Of a stretch of DNA of 64,000 nucleotides, positions 1 to 11,173 are shown in pieces; position 1 is the first letter of the stretch, and each line of letters opens with the position of its first letter. This DNA is from Gossypium raimondii. Its lineage: Eukaryota > Streptophyta > Magnoliopsida > Malvales > Malvaceae. Position numbers and translations under genes: made by a program. The DNA lies in the NCBI RefSeq assembly GCF_025698545.1, contig NC_068570.1, forward strand, positions 57,741,924 to 57,805,923, written 5' to 3'. The notes beneath the pieces were generated by a model. That model was not told the DNA's origin. It saw only the letters and a list, made by a program, of their open reading frames with translations, and searched no databases.

Positions 1-1
1 A

Positions 2-181
2 ATGAGATGTGTTGAAGATGCAAGAACTGATAGGCCTACAATGGGTGAAGTAGTGAAAGAGATTGAAAACATTATGCAGGTAGCCGGTTTGAATCCGAAT
101 GCGGAATCAGCTTCGAGTTCGGCTACCTATGAAGATGCAAATAAGGGAACTCCTCATCATCCGTACGGTAGTAAAATTTGA
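2..181 (+). CDS. 3' end of an LRR receptor-like kinase (HPCA1 / LRR-VIII-1 type), partial
   Basis: Only the last exon's end is in the window: 59 codons ending in TGA at 179-181. The peptide begins MRCVEDARTDRPTMGEVV and continues with a NAESASSSATYEDANKG tail. The C-V-x-x-x-x-x-x-R-P-T-M segment is the end of kinase subdomain XI, where the conserved Arg closes the C-lobe. The Ser-rich tail after it is characteristic of the Arabidopsis At5g49760-like (LRR-VIII-1) group of plasma-membrane receptor kinases, which includes the hydrogen peroxide sensor HPCA1. The extracellular LRRs, the membrane segment and most of the kinase lie upstream, outside the window. The plus-strand frame is open from base 2 and the first ATG seen is internal to the protein. 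The family assignment is by recognition; the exact paralogue cannot be told from this tail. Confidence 0.8.
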   Translation: MRCVEDARTDRPTMGEVVKEIENIMQVAGLNPNAESASSSATYEDANKGTPHHPYGSKI

Positions 182-1410
182 ACCCAATTTAATTTGGGTT
201 GAACCGGTTGAGTGTCATTTCTATTACTAGTTTGATTTGCTTTCTAGGAGCAATGAGAGGTGCTTGAGTTGGTTGTGGGATCTTTTATATTTATTTTGTT
301 GCATACTATATGATAAAATTGTAATATAAAATTTGATTACAATTTGCTTCTTTCATTATTTAGAATACAGTTTATATTCTCGGATTGTTTTAAGGCTAAA
401 TGCTTGAGCTTGATAATTCTCACATTGAAGCTTAAACTTTTTTTTATCCAAATTAGGTTCTGAACTTGACAACTGTTCCTACATTGAGACTTGAAATTTC
501 TTTTATCCAAGTTAGTCCCTAATATTTTCCTTCTCAACCCCAATGTAGGAACAATTGCCAAATTCAAGTCTTAATATAGGAACAATTGCAAGTTCAAGGA
601 CTAACTTGAACAAAAAGAATTCAAACCTCAATGTGGGAACAATTATCTAGTTCAAACCCTAATATAAAAAGGAATGATCACGTTTAAAGCCTAATTTGGA
701 CAAAAAAAATTTCAAAGAACATTTGCCTAGCTCAAACCCTAACTTGAACAAAAATATATATTAAACTCCAATGTAAGGAGAATCATAAACTCAAAAGATA
801 CGATTTATCTATCCTTCGTATGTATTCAATCCAAAAGTTGGAGGCCTGATTCGAAGGGTTTAAGGTGAATTTTGTGCAAATTAGAAAATATTTAACTATT
901 TATTTAATATAAATTACTTTCTAACCATTAAATATATTAAAAATTATAATATTTCGGTTCATACGATAAAGATATTAAATTAATTTAAATTTAAAATTTT
1001 ACATACATAATGAATACAAATATATCACTAAATCCAATGGTTAAAATATTAAATCCAAAAGAATATAAAATTAAAATATTTTCCACTAGTGTAACTGAAT
1101 TTCTCCTCGTATAAGGTGTATATATATATATATTTATATAAAATCCTAATATTTTCTCCCTTTTTTCCTACCAAAATCCTATGGCAGCAATGATGAATAT
1201 TCATGTTTTGTCTTAAAGTGACAATTTCTACGACCTCTGGAAGTGATGAAGCACCCTGCCCCAGCAACGATTCATGTCTGCTCTGAAACTGGTTGGTCTG
1301 CACTGCAAGTTGCTTTGCTTTAAAAAAACATGGCTATCCAATGTCAGGGGTTAAAATCCTTCATGCATGGAATAGTAGCCTTAAAAACTATAAAAAAAAA
1401 AATACATAGA
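182..1410. other. Intergenic: receptor kinase 3' flank and degenerate repeats
   Basis: AT-rich, with no supported gene. Between about 400 and 800 the phrases 'aatgtaggaacaattgc', 'caagttcaaggactaacttg' and 'aaccctaa' recur several times in both orientations. This is the signature of an old inverted-repeat, non-coding element. A short TA run lies near 1120-1135. The 3' UTR of the receptor kinase probably occupies the first 150-300 bases. Confidence 0.4.
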
Positions 1411-1662
1411 AGGTAGATTACATTTTACTCCTTTCACTCAAAAAATTAACAAATTAGTCCTTATACATTAAATCAAAAAGCAAATCGGGACCTTCTATTA
1501 AAAATTACATTCATTTCTACTGTTAAAAATTTATCATTGTATGTCAGAATGAGATACAACATGAATTTTGTACTTGAAAGGACCGATTTACTCTTTAATC
1601 TAACGTACATGGATTGATTTGTTATTTTTTGAGTAAAGAAGTAAAATGCAATCTGACTCCTA
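1411..1662. repeat. Foldback MITE with roughly 85-bp terminal inverted repeats
   Basis: The left arm (about 1411-1498) reads 'gtagattacattttactcc...' through 'aaatcgggacc'. The reverse complement of the right arm (about 1575-1662) reads 'gtcagattgcattttactt...' through 'aaatcggtcc', with matching interior words such as 'ctcaaaaaat' and 'aacaaat'. No protein is encoded. A partial relative is visible near 13560-13620. I could not define a clean target duplication. Confidence 0.6.
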
Positions 1663-2188
1663 ATAGGAAACAAAAATCACACTTTTATGCTAAACTATGA
1701 AAGCAACTGAAGAAAAAATAAGAACCATTCGATAATCAATCAAAACCCGAACCTCGAAACAATAGTAAAAATGAAGTTTTACGATGAATACGAATCATCG
1801 AACATGCAGGCATGGCAGAGATTCAAGTGCTAAAGAGCAGGCAATAAAGAATTCAAGTGATGAAGATGTAACTTACCGGCACGGTCTGACTTTATCTTCT
1901 AGCTTCCACCAAAATGAAATCCTAATGCTGCCATTGTAAACTGCTTTCTTTTCCCGACATGGATGCCATCAAAAGAGGAAGACGTCATAAAGGTTCCCCC
2001 ACCCCCGATACTAAACCATAAAAGCTACTGAATTCTCGAAAATGTAACGAAAAATATGTTTGCAGGGAGAAAATATTTAGAAAAGCTATTTTGATATGGA
2101 AGTCCAAGTACTTCTTTATTTTTTTTTTTTTTTTTTTTTTGGGTAATAAAACAACTGTTATACAGAAAGAGGGAAAGCCCTCACTATT
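1663..2188. other. 3' flank of the transporter gene; poly-T tract
   Basis: No coding signal. It probably contains the 3' UTR of the minus-strand transporter that ends at 2189. A run of 22 T (2119-2140) equals poly-A on the transcribed strand and lies about 50 bases past the stop codon. It could be a homopolymer in the UTR or the tail of an old retro-insert. Confidence 0.4.
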
Positions 2189-4822
2189 TTAAATCGACCC
2201 ACTCGTTTGTTTTGAACTGGAAATGCTATCACTCAAATCCCGACCCATGGTCTCTACTGGGAACAGAAGTACACATATCCCTGCTACAAAAATTATAACC
2301 TCGAACAACATAATGGCGGCAGTTTGATGACATCCATGCACTAAACCTACCGCCACGAGCGGACATACCATCCCACCAATTCTTCCCATTGAGCTCGCAA
2401 TTCCAACACCGGTTGATCTAACGGATGTTGGATATATCTACAATTTAAAAACAAAAAAATTGTTACTCCACACGTAAGTTAACTGGAATCAACAAGAAAG
2501 AACAGTAACATCAATATGCATTACCTCTGGCGCGTATATATACATAACCGTGAAGCTGGCAGTGATGCATATTCGAGCACCAAAGAGGAGGCCGGTTGTA
2601 AGACCCTGAGGCTGATGGACTACCAAAGGAAACAGGAAAATGCAACACAGGAAGAACATAGCTGACATTGAGAACTTACGACCAAATCGATCGACAGTGA
2701 AAGCAGATATCAGGAGGCCGGGGAACTCTAGAGGGAAACAAACCGAAGCTAGATGTTAGAAAGGTGCCTTCCATGAGCATCAGAAATAAACTATTATAAG
2801 TAGAATAAATAATTGCATACCAGCAAAAGTAGTAATGAAAACATCTTTGTAGCTAACGCCCTCGTATTTTACTGTTTGCAATTCTTCCGGACGGCATGTA
2901 TTACGTCCATTGTGCAATTCCGTTGTGAGTAATACAAGGCCATAATACGAAAATGCATTTCCGAAGAATACCATCCATAAGAGTGTGGTCGACCGAACTA
3001 ATTCTGGAGAAAGAAGTTGTAACAGCGTTGAGATGCCTCCGGCTTTAGGATTCATTTCCTTAGGAGCTTCGTATCCGTTATCTTCTGCTTGAAGCAACAG
3101 TGTATCTTCTGTTGGAGTACTTTTTCCAACTAACTCAATTTCATTCTCGGAAACAAGAACTCCAGTAGGCAATTTTGCTCCATTTATTCTAGCTATTTTC
3201 TCCAAAACAACAAGCGCTTCTTCTTTTCTACCTTCCAAGCATAGATATCGGGGTGATTCAGGTGCGAATACATAGAATAGAAGGAGAATCGATGAAGGGA
3301 TAGAAGATAGAGCAAGTAGCCATCTCCATCCCAACCGTGGCATCACAAACTGAAAGAATGAAAAAATAATGTCGACAAGGGGGAAAAAATTAACATGATA
3401 TTGGAATATGCATTTAGTTCTTTGATGTAATAATAACTGGTATAATCTAAGGGTGAGACAAACAATATTATATTCATACCCATGCAAGTGAGGCTTCAAA
3501 AATCGTCCCAAAAGTCCAGAATGCTTGGAAAACAACCATCCAAGTTCCTCGGCTTGGGGCAGGAATAAACTCTAGAAACCAGGAGCAAAGAACAGGGCCA
3601 CCTCCCAAACCGAGACCAACCAAACAACGAAGAATAATCAATGAAATATAATTTGGAGACAAGGCACTCAAAAAGCCAGCTCCCGAAGTAACTATTGCAG
3701 TGATGAGGAACCCTTTCCTGAAAGAAATAAACAGATATTATAGGTCAGAAGAATAAGCAACACAGAGGACCATCAAAGTCACTTTTACTTCCATTAAAAA
3801 GGTTAAAAACAATCAGTTTTGCATAAAGAAAAAGGTACTAAAGTGCAAGAGCAAGGCCTCTTTCCATGAGTGGACGAGATATTTGTAGCTTAGTCTTGTT
3901 ATCAAAGCACATCAAGTGAACTAACTCATCGACTTTTCTTTATGCATTATGTTGAGGGCGAGTATTTGCTTTGGTGTGTCTCACTCCCTTAACGGTGGAG
4001 TTATTGTTCCAGAGGTATCTATGCTCGATTTTAGCCTCGGGCTTTTGTCTCTCTACTCCTTGGAGAGAAGGGATTCACGAAGTTTCAGCAGGAGCATCAA
4101 GGTCCACCAAGGAAATGTTTGATCATTTTGGCCTTGGTGGGGTTCAAACCCTAGCCCAAGTGGTAGTGTTCTTACCCACTAAGACCCTTTAAGGGCTTGG
4201 GTTCTAACCCCACCAAGGCCAAAATGATAAAAATATTTTCTTGATGGACCTCGGCGCTCCCGCCAAAACTCCGTGAACCCCTTTGGGCTCTCCTCAAAAT
4301 AGGGAGACAAAAACCCAGGACTGAAACCAAGCATAGATACCCCAAGAACAATACCTCCATCATTGAGGGAGTGAGACACTCCAAAGTGGATACTCACCCT
4401 CAACACATTATATGCCAAGCACCTATAATTGTGTTGCATTGGGGGTAAAGCGAGGTACCAATATTGAGGCATATTCATCTAAAGAAAACACAAATCATCA
4501 AAACAGGGATTGAAAAGAATAAAACTGTGAATTCGACAAAAATTTCTCACCTTCTTCCATATTTATCTGAGACTACACCCCAAGAATAGGCACCAACAAG
4601 CATTCCAACAAAAACCACACTGGTTATTAAGCTCTCTTGATGAGAAGTAAGACCCCATAAAGATTGAACTGCTGGTCCTATAAATGAGAGTAACATCATT
4701 TCCATAGCTTCCGAAACCCACCCCATTCCGGCATAAGCAAGCACGAGAATTTGGAACTTTCCAAACCCCATGTGCAAAAGGGCATCATCCACAGTAAAGG
4801 TGGGTGTTCCATCTTCTCCCAT
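2189..4822 (-). CDS. NiaP/OCT7-type MFS transporter (nicotinate or organic cation), with an apparent frameshift in exon 4
   Basis: A major facilitator superfamily protein of the SV2-like/organic cation group, closest in my recognition to Arabidopsis At3g13050 (NiaP/OCT7), a membrane transporter of nicotinate and related compounds. Coding exons on the minus strand are 4551-4822, 3480-3717, 2821-3349, 2525-2728 and 2189-2437, all with GT-AG introns. Exon 1 carries [18 protein letters not shown] and the MFS loop signature [12 protein letters not shown] across the first splice. Exon 2 has [12 protein letters not shown] and the [11 protein letters not shown] motif; exon 3 has the long central cytoplasmic loop; exon 5 has [21 protein letters not shown]. 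The intended length is about 496 aa, usual for the family. In exon 4 both halves match the family but in different frames. The T run of the coding strand at 2700-2703 has one base too many, giving a stop at 2676-2678 after about 363 residues. The ATG at 4822 follows a leader-intron acceptor and agrees with the family N-terminus. Confidence 0.85.
3942..4418. repeat. Long imperfect palindrome inside transporter intron 1
   Basis: Two arms of about 225-240 bp face each other around an apex at 4185-4195 ('ccctttaaggg'). The left arm contains 'ttgagggcgagtat', 'tctcactccctta', 'ggtatctatgctc' and 'cttggtggggttcaaaccc'. The reverse complement of the right arm contains the matching 'ttgagggtgagtat', 'tctcactccctca', 'ggtatctatgctt' and 'cttggtggggttagaaccc'. 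Opposite-strand open frames in the two arms encode similar peptides (MVCLTPL.../MECLTPS...), simply because the arms are copies. It lies within the 833-bp intron between coding exons 1 and 2. Confidence 0.75.
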
Positions 4823-5570
4823 TAAACACTGATAAAAGCAAATAACATATGAAAGTAAGCTTGTTAAATAACATAACAAGCAAATTCAACAAATATTTTT
4901 CAGATCTATATCATGAAAATTATATCCATTAACAGATCTAAAACATAAAGATATATTCACAAACAGATCTATAACATGAAGTTATATACCACCGACACTC
5001 ATACCCCATATCCATCTTGTATATAACCATATTAAATCACCTAAAATCTAGTTTCTTCGCCAAATTTTATCATTTTACACCAAAAAAACTATCCAGACCC
5101 TAAATCCCAAACATAGATGAACATTAATGTTCATCCATTAATGAAAACACAAATGTATGCATAACACACACCAAGTTACTAGGAATATAGATCTGAATCC
5201 CATCAGATTTTGAATCCCACACACAAGAATATACCAAAAAGGAATTATCTTTGAACAATAATCAATTAATTAATTACCAGAAAAACGACAATGCGATACG
5301 CAAATCGTCTGAAAAAAAAGTCTTGACTAGATTTCAGGGTCAATAACAAAATATAAACAAAAAAGAAATCACAAAAACAAGAAAAACCCAGAATTTGAAA
5401 CACAAAAAAAGAAAAAGAAAAGGAACCTGATTGAAGCTTGACCAAAAAACAGAATGGGAATGTTCTTTTTCTTCTTCGTCTTCTCCGTCTTCGTATGAAT
5501 GTTGAGATGAAACCGAAAAAAAAAATCTTCTTTTTGTGTAAAAAAAAAAATCAAATGAAGAATCGAAGAA
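4823..5570 (-). promoter_or_regulatory. Transporter 5' leader with a UTR intron
   Basis: A leader intron is predicted at about 4829-5426. Its donor (CAATCAG|GTTCCT) lies after 5427 and its acceptor (TTTTATCAG|TG) ends at 4829, six bases before the ATG. The upstream leader exon, up to about 5560, is rich in GAAGA/AAGA (pyrimidine-rich on the plus strand). The exact transcription start cannot be seen. Confidence 0.5.
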
Positions 5571-8500
5571 ACAAAAATAAAAGGGGTTGACTTTAAGCGA
5601 AATAAATTAAAGATGAAAAATAGGAAGAATGCATTTGTGCCAATGAAGATTTGGGTGTTCTTGGTTGGTCTTTTTTTTTCTTTATTTAATTTGAAAGGAG
5701 GGGTTTGACTTATTCAACAGCCACTCTAGAGTTAGGAAATTTCCCCCACCGCTAACCTTAGCCTCTGGTTCTTCTTCCTCCTCCTCCTCCCATCAAATTT
5801 GAAATCAAAAGAAATGGAAGGAACTTCTGGATTTGTTCTGTTGGACCCTTTTTTGTAGGAGCCTTGTTTACTTTGTTTGTACTTCTCCTTTAATATTTTG
5901 CCTTTTTTTAATTGAATGCCTTAGATTAGAAAATATCGTAATAGATGAAAATAAAGATGGATTTTTTTTCCCTTTTACCAAACAGATAGATTAAGGAATA
6001 AGTTTGCATAGATCTTAGATCTGTTTGACTTTGGGTATAATATGGTCTCTTTCTAGGTCATTTTCCTTGAACCAATTAAAAAAAGGTTTAATATTTATAA
6101 AGCACAATTAAGCCACGAATGATGCCGTAGGTTTAAAGCCCAGTCAAATGAAATCAAGATGTGATCCATCTTATTTCTCATTGTCTTACATGTGTATATA
6201 TAATATATACCATATACCTTTGTATATTTTTTAGGTTTTTTTAGTGAGTTTAGTTCGGTTGGTATTGTATTAAGTTCTTAATATCTCTTAGTTTAAGAGT
6301 TTCGATAAAATTATATATGTTAAGTTGATAGTATTATGTGATTTAATTATACTATATATGAAGTGTTGGTGGTAGAGTTGAAGATGACTTCATTGTATGT
6401 GTGTTAGGGTGTGACAAGAGCAGTTTCTGAATAAATCTTGATGGGACTTTGCAATAGTCCACTTGACTTACGTCAAAAAGTGTTTCTTATTGGCGAGGCA
6501 TCATCGGGCCTTTCCCTAATTTAGATAGTTGACTTGGCAAGGTGGTTACTGCACATTCCATAAAGCAATGTGTCATGTACAAAATATGTGAGGTTGGAAA
6601 TAGAAAAAGATTCATGTGGTAAGCCAAGCAAGTATCTATGTATAGTTTGTATCTTAGAGTCTTTTTGGTGGTAGAGATGACTTATATAGACCATGAACTT
6701 AATATGGATCCCCTTGAAAAGATGTCTTACTATGTAAGGTCGGCGGTAGGATCGTGAAAAATCTTACTAGGGTGTAAGAAGATGTAGCTTTGACCATTCT
6801 ATGGAGTATTGGTGGTAGGGTTACAGAGGATTTTACTACTCATATTCTAGGATGTAACAAGAGAATGTGGATACCGATATAATCTTAAACATATAATTTT
6901 TTTACTTTAATATTTTTCAGAAAATACGATCAAATATTATTAATATAATGATTAAACTAAAAAATAAAATTATTTTAGTAATAATATTAATTAAAACAAC
7001 ATACTAAAATGTAGTTTAGATATAATTCTACTAAAGAAAAATATTAAAATAAATTTTAAAAAAACTCTTAATGAGATAAAAAGTTTATTTTAAATAGATA
7101 AAAAACTATAAAACTTCTCAAATATTATTAAAAATAAAATTTAAATTAAGGTATTTTTATAAAAAAAAGTGCATAAAAATCAAAAAGAAGAAATTCAAAA
7201 TAAGTGAAAAATTAGAAAAAGAAAAATTCAGTAAATTATTTAAAATTTTAGTCAAAGAAGATATAATATTTCAAATATATAAAAGAAATTAAAAAAAAGC
7301 CACACGATGGTTTAAATAAATTAATTTATATAATTATTTGGCTTAATATATCATTTAGTACCCGAGTTTAACATTTTTCTCTAATGTGGTACTTATGTTA
7401 TTTTTGTCCAATCTTGTATCCGTATTTGATAAAATTATATGTTTTGACACCCAAAAGTAATGATGTTAATTTTATAGTGTTTACTTGGGTTTTAGAGTTG
7501 ATTTAATGAAAATTAACTGCTAACATTATTAATTAATTATAAACATTCATCAAGTCAACTTAAAACACGAATTAAACACCAAAAGAAGTTAACATTGATA
7601 CTTAAATGACTCTTTGTACCGTGTCTGCAATTAGTTGTTTTATTCATGGACCACAAGGTCAATCTTAATTTTCCTTTGAAATTTCAAAGATAAAATGCAA
7701 TTAGTCTTTCTATTTATTCAACATTTAAGACTTATTCTCTCCTATGAAAAGTAAATGAAATTCACTAAATTTTATTATTACTTGGCATTCTAAATTCATG
7801 AATAGTAAAATTACCTTATTTTAATTTTTGGAAAAATATATAATTTTGAATTTTTTTCTCATTTGTTTTATAATTTTTTCAACATCTCTTTTTAGCTAAT
7901 TTTTTAACAGGAAAAAAAAAGCTGGAGTAATAGATATACTGTTTGCAATTTTAGTACCAAATTGGATCGAAATTAAAGGTGATAGATTCCGAATTGATTT
8001 GCTTCGAATAAAGTGATTTATTTTCTGAAAAGTAGATGGCTTTTTCTTTGGAGAGTATGTATAGATCGATTATTGTAATTTATTACCCTGCCCGTCTATA
8101 CTATATAAATTTTCATAATGTATTATATATAACTATTAAATGGTAAAAATGTTTTGTCTTGACTTGAATGGAGTGGTAATTAAAGCTTTTGCCAAGACGC
8201 TTGTTTGGCATGGATTTAAATTGTGTTACTCCCATCTTTTACTCCTAATATTGTAAACAAGTAGTGGGACAGAACATGTCAATTATATTGGCTAAATCAA
8301 CAATTACTTTATTACTAAAAAGAAAAAAAAATTCTTAGAAAATATTAAACAATCCTAATTTCTTTTCATCTTCCTTTGTTGATTAAATTTTAAAGAATTA
8401 AAATGAAAAATACAGTAATGTGAAGTGTTGGCTAGCAAACATGTAAATCTTTCATGATCTATCCTTACATGCCATGTTTTTCAATGGTAGAATAAAGGAG

Positions 8501-8740
8501 AACAACTAAATGGCCCTACTCATTGCAATGCATACATCTCCTTAGCAAAACACATTGCATCTACTAATAACATCTTGCTAATACCATGAGGTGGTACATC
8601 AAAAACACAGAGACCTGATTCATTACTATTTGCACAATTCGTAACGTGGTACGTGATATTTGTTAGTAATGCAAAACTCTGACTGTTATGATATGATCGT
8701 TGGAAACTTATCATTGCAATATCACTATTGAATTTTTTGG
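5571..8740. other. Intergenic AT-rich DNA with degenerate repeats
   Basis: No gene supported. The first few hundred bases are the transporter's promoter side. Around 6366, 6664, 6740 and 6808 a motif of the form GGTGGTAGRGTT (or GGCGGTAGGATC) recurs, each time followed by GA-rich sequence; this looks like an old repetitive element. At about 7340-7620 lies another non-coding repeat ('ttagtacccgagtttaac', 'gacacccaaaagtaatg') of the inverted-repeat kind common in plant intergenic DNA. Confidence 0.4.
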
Positions 8741-9190
8741 ATCACTTTGTTTCTTTGAGAATCCTATAAATAGGAGGTCATTTCTCCTCATTTTTTACAA
8801 GCAAAGCTTCTCCTATTCTTCTCAATTATCTCATCTTTCTTTTCTCTAAAACTTCGACATCTTACTAAAATTACATTAGAGGAAATTTTGTTTAGGAGAT
8901 TAGATTTTAAACGAAACCGTTTGTGGCTCCTCCAACTTTTATTGAGAATCGAACCTAGTGCGATTTTTCTAGCCAAATTTTTCCAACCAGCTTTAAAGCT
9001 TTATTTTTATCTTATTTCCCTATTCCTCAGAGAAGAGTAATACCAATTGTGTTTCACCTTCTTTATTCAGGTGTATGAATATTGAAATTCTGTGTTAACA
9101 TTGGGGGCAACGTCCACTACACGATTACACCATTCGGGGTGAATCTGCTTCTAAAGTAGTGGTTCTTCCATGGCACAGTAATTCTTTCTT
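8741..9190 (+). repeat. LTR remnant with a TATA box
   Basis: 'cctataaatagg' at about 8764-8775 is a strong plant TATA element. It is followed at RNA-start distance by a pyrimidine-rich leader (ttctcctcattttttac, tctcctattcttctcaattatctc) and then 'gttaacattgggggcaacgtcc' and 'gtggttcttccatggcaca'. This arrangement is typical of the R-U5 part of a plant LTR. No partner LTR, primer-binding site or gag/pol was found next to it, so it is a fragment or a solo LTR with uncertain limits. I see nothing in 9190-9546. Confidence 0.4.
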
Positions 9191-9546
9191 TTATTTATAC
9201 TTGATTTATTTTTCAGTCGTATTTTTCCAACAATACTAAGTTTTAAGATTGTCTAATTAAAACTTTCGAAATTTTTGGAGGCTTAATTAAAATTTTTCAA
9301 AAAAAGTTAAGGTTTTATAAGAATTATCAAAAAAAAATTTGAGAGAGTTAAGGCCACCTCTAGCCCTTCTTATGTTCCGCCCTTAGCCATGCTTCTCCTT
9401 GTAATTGTGCTTAATTTGCACTTGCCAATATGATCAACTCTTGAATTATTTCCTTCCTCATTGGTTCCATTGAGCATTTTAACTATTATTATATTACCGC
9501 TCTAAGCTATGAACCATATGTTGGGGCGAATATAAGACGGGGCAAG

Positions 9547-10174
9547 TGTCACAGGGCTAGACCTTTCGTCTCGCAAACCGTGCGGCCTTAGGCGATCCGT
9601 TTGCTCCAAACTCGCCTAAGTCAGCTTTTACGCCCAAAAGTGAGGATTCCTTAAAACTCTTCCAAGGCACCAATTTGTATAGCGGAAGCGATTGTGCCAA
9701 AAGAAGTTACAAGAGAACAACAGAAAACCAAAGAAAGAATGCACACAAAGTGTTTGAGTAAATGCTCAAAGAATTCTATTACTCTTAAGAATTCACCTTA
9801 CAATGGATGATTACAAATGGGGGGGAGGCTCTCTATTTATAGTTGAGCTCCCCCTAAACCGACGGTCAAGATACATTTACATCGACGGACGAGATTCACT
9901 ATATCTCTTGATTTTAGGGATTTACAAGATTTGCCATATCAAATCTAATCTAATCTTTACAAGATATGATTCTCTCTATCTTCTAAGATTAGTTACTAAA
10001 ATTAGCCTAAGTTGCCATGTCTTCATCATCGGGCCAACTAGGCTTCAATCTAACACGCTTTTCCAATAGCTCTTTGAATCGGGCCAGTTCTTGTGGGCCA
10101 AATGTTCCTCATCTAATCGATAGACCTCCATGGGGCGCTTCTTGTAGCATGGTCATGGGCTTTGCACTTTGGCC
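9547..10174 (-). repeat. 3' LTR of the gag-only element (inner edge truncated)
   Basis: Matches the right-hand LTR along its length with roughly two dozen differences by eye. Shared landmarks are 'gtgcggcctta', 'ccaatttgtatagcggaagc', 'acaacagaaaaccaaag', 'ctctatttatagttgag' and 'gcactttggcc'. The matching stops at 'ttggcc' (10174). The seven terminal bases (cgtgaca in the other copy) are missing and gag-derived sequence follows directly. Confidence 0.85.
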
Positions 10175-11111
10175 TTAGATGACTCAAACTTGTCTTCTGT
10201 TGGACCAAGCTCGACAAAGGACTCTGCTTCGACCATGGCTACAGTAAGTTCGGTGATTCATTGCCTAGCAACTCATGTTTTGCCCACGACTTTAACCCAT
10301 CCTCGAACCAATAGAAAGCTTCTTTCTCGCTCAAGTCGGAGATTTGAAGCATCAACTCGCTAAATGCCCTCACATACTCCCGAACAGTTCCTTGTTGCGT
10401 GAGATGATGCAACTTTGCCCGAGCCTCCTTCTCGGCATACTAAGGGTAAAACTGCTTCTTCAACTCTCTTTGGAACTCCTCCTAAGTCCCAATTGCGTTC
10501 CCGCCACGTTTCTCATCCGTGGACCTACGACGCCACCACAAGAGAGCTACATCAGTAAAATAGATTGAAGCAGTGTTTACCTTAATGGCATCATCCTCGA
10601 TGCCCATCGCTCGGAAGTATTGCTCTATTTCCCACAAGAAGTTGTCCACATCCCTTGCGGATCGTGCACCCTTAAACTTCTCTGGTTTTGGAACATCCAT
10701 TACCTGTTGCTTCGGTCTTGAAGACAACATCCCATTACTCAAAGCGGATTTGTAGATCGCGAGCTCCCATTTGAGCTCCTCTATTTCTTTCTTCATGGCT
10801 AACGCCATATCCTCGAGAGCTTCATCCCTCTCTGCCAGCTTTTCCTCAGTGGACTCGAGTAATTCCCTTATCTTTTCCCTATTTGCATCGAGAGAATCCA
10901 ACACAAAATCTCTGAGTTGCTCTTCCATCGAGTCAAACCCATCCGTGCGTCCCTCGACCAATTCAAGCGTCTCTTTCACATTCCCTACGGATTCCTCCAG
11001 ATTGACCACTCGGTTCTCCAAAGCTGTTAGCATTTCCCTCGAGCGACTGGCTTTTCTAGCCCTCCCACGGGTCTCCATTGGCTCACTCTGACCAACGACT
11101 TCTTTTGACAT
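10175..11111 (-). pseudogene. Degenerate gypsy gag
   Basis: An open frame of 209 codons starts at 11111 (MSKEVVGQSEPMETRGRARK). It contains a long Glu/Arg/Leu-rich coiled-coil stretch (residues about 25-125) and then the retrotransposon gag core (KPEKFKGARSARDVDNFLWE, IKVNTASIYFTDVALLWWRR). This is capsid-type structural protein of Ty3/gypsy elements. The frame meets a TAG right after ...GNAIGT, where related gags continue, then a second TAG after KKQFYP. Recognisable gag continues in frame beyond both (YAEKEARAKLHHLTQQGTV, REYVRAFSELMLQISDLSEK), then a frameshift. The CCHC knuckle and all of pol are absent. Non-functional. Confidence 0.85.
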
Positions 11112-11159
11112 CCCAACGGTGCCTTCGAACCAACTCGAATATCACTTGGTTCAAAACCT

Positions 11160-11173
11160 GCTCGGATACTACT
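11160..11173 (-). other. Candidate primer-binding site
   Basis: Directly inside the 5' LTR, the minus strand reads AGTAGTATCCGAGCAGG. It resembles the initiator-tRNA-Met-type PBS (TGGTATC.GAGC) with one or two changes. Its position two bases from the LTR edge fits. Confidence 0.55.

Noticed and set aside
3971..4384. Opposite-strand open frames with similar peptides in the transporter intron
   Set aside because: The similarity is explained by the intronic palindrome; neither has coding character.
10771..11091. 106-codon plus-strand open frame, Ser-rich
   Set aside because: Exact antisense shadow of the coiled-coil part of the gag pseudogene on the minus strand.
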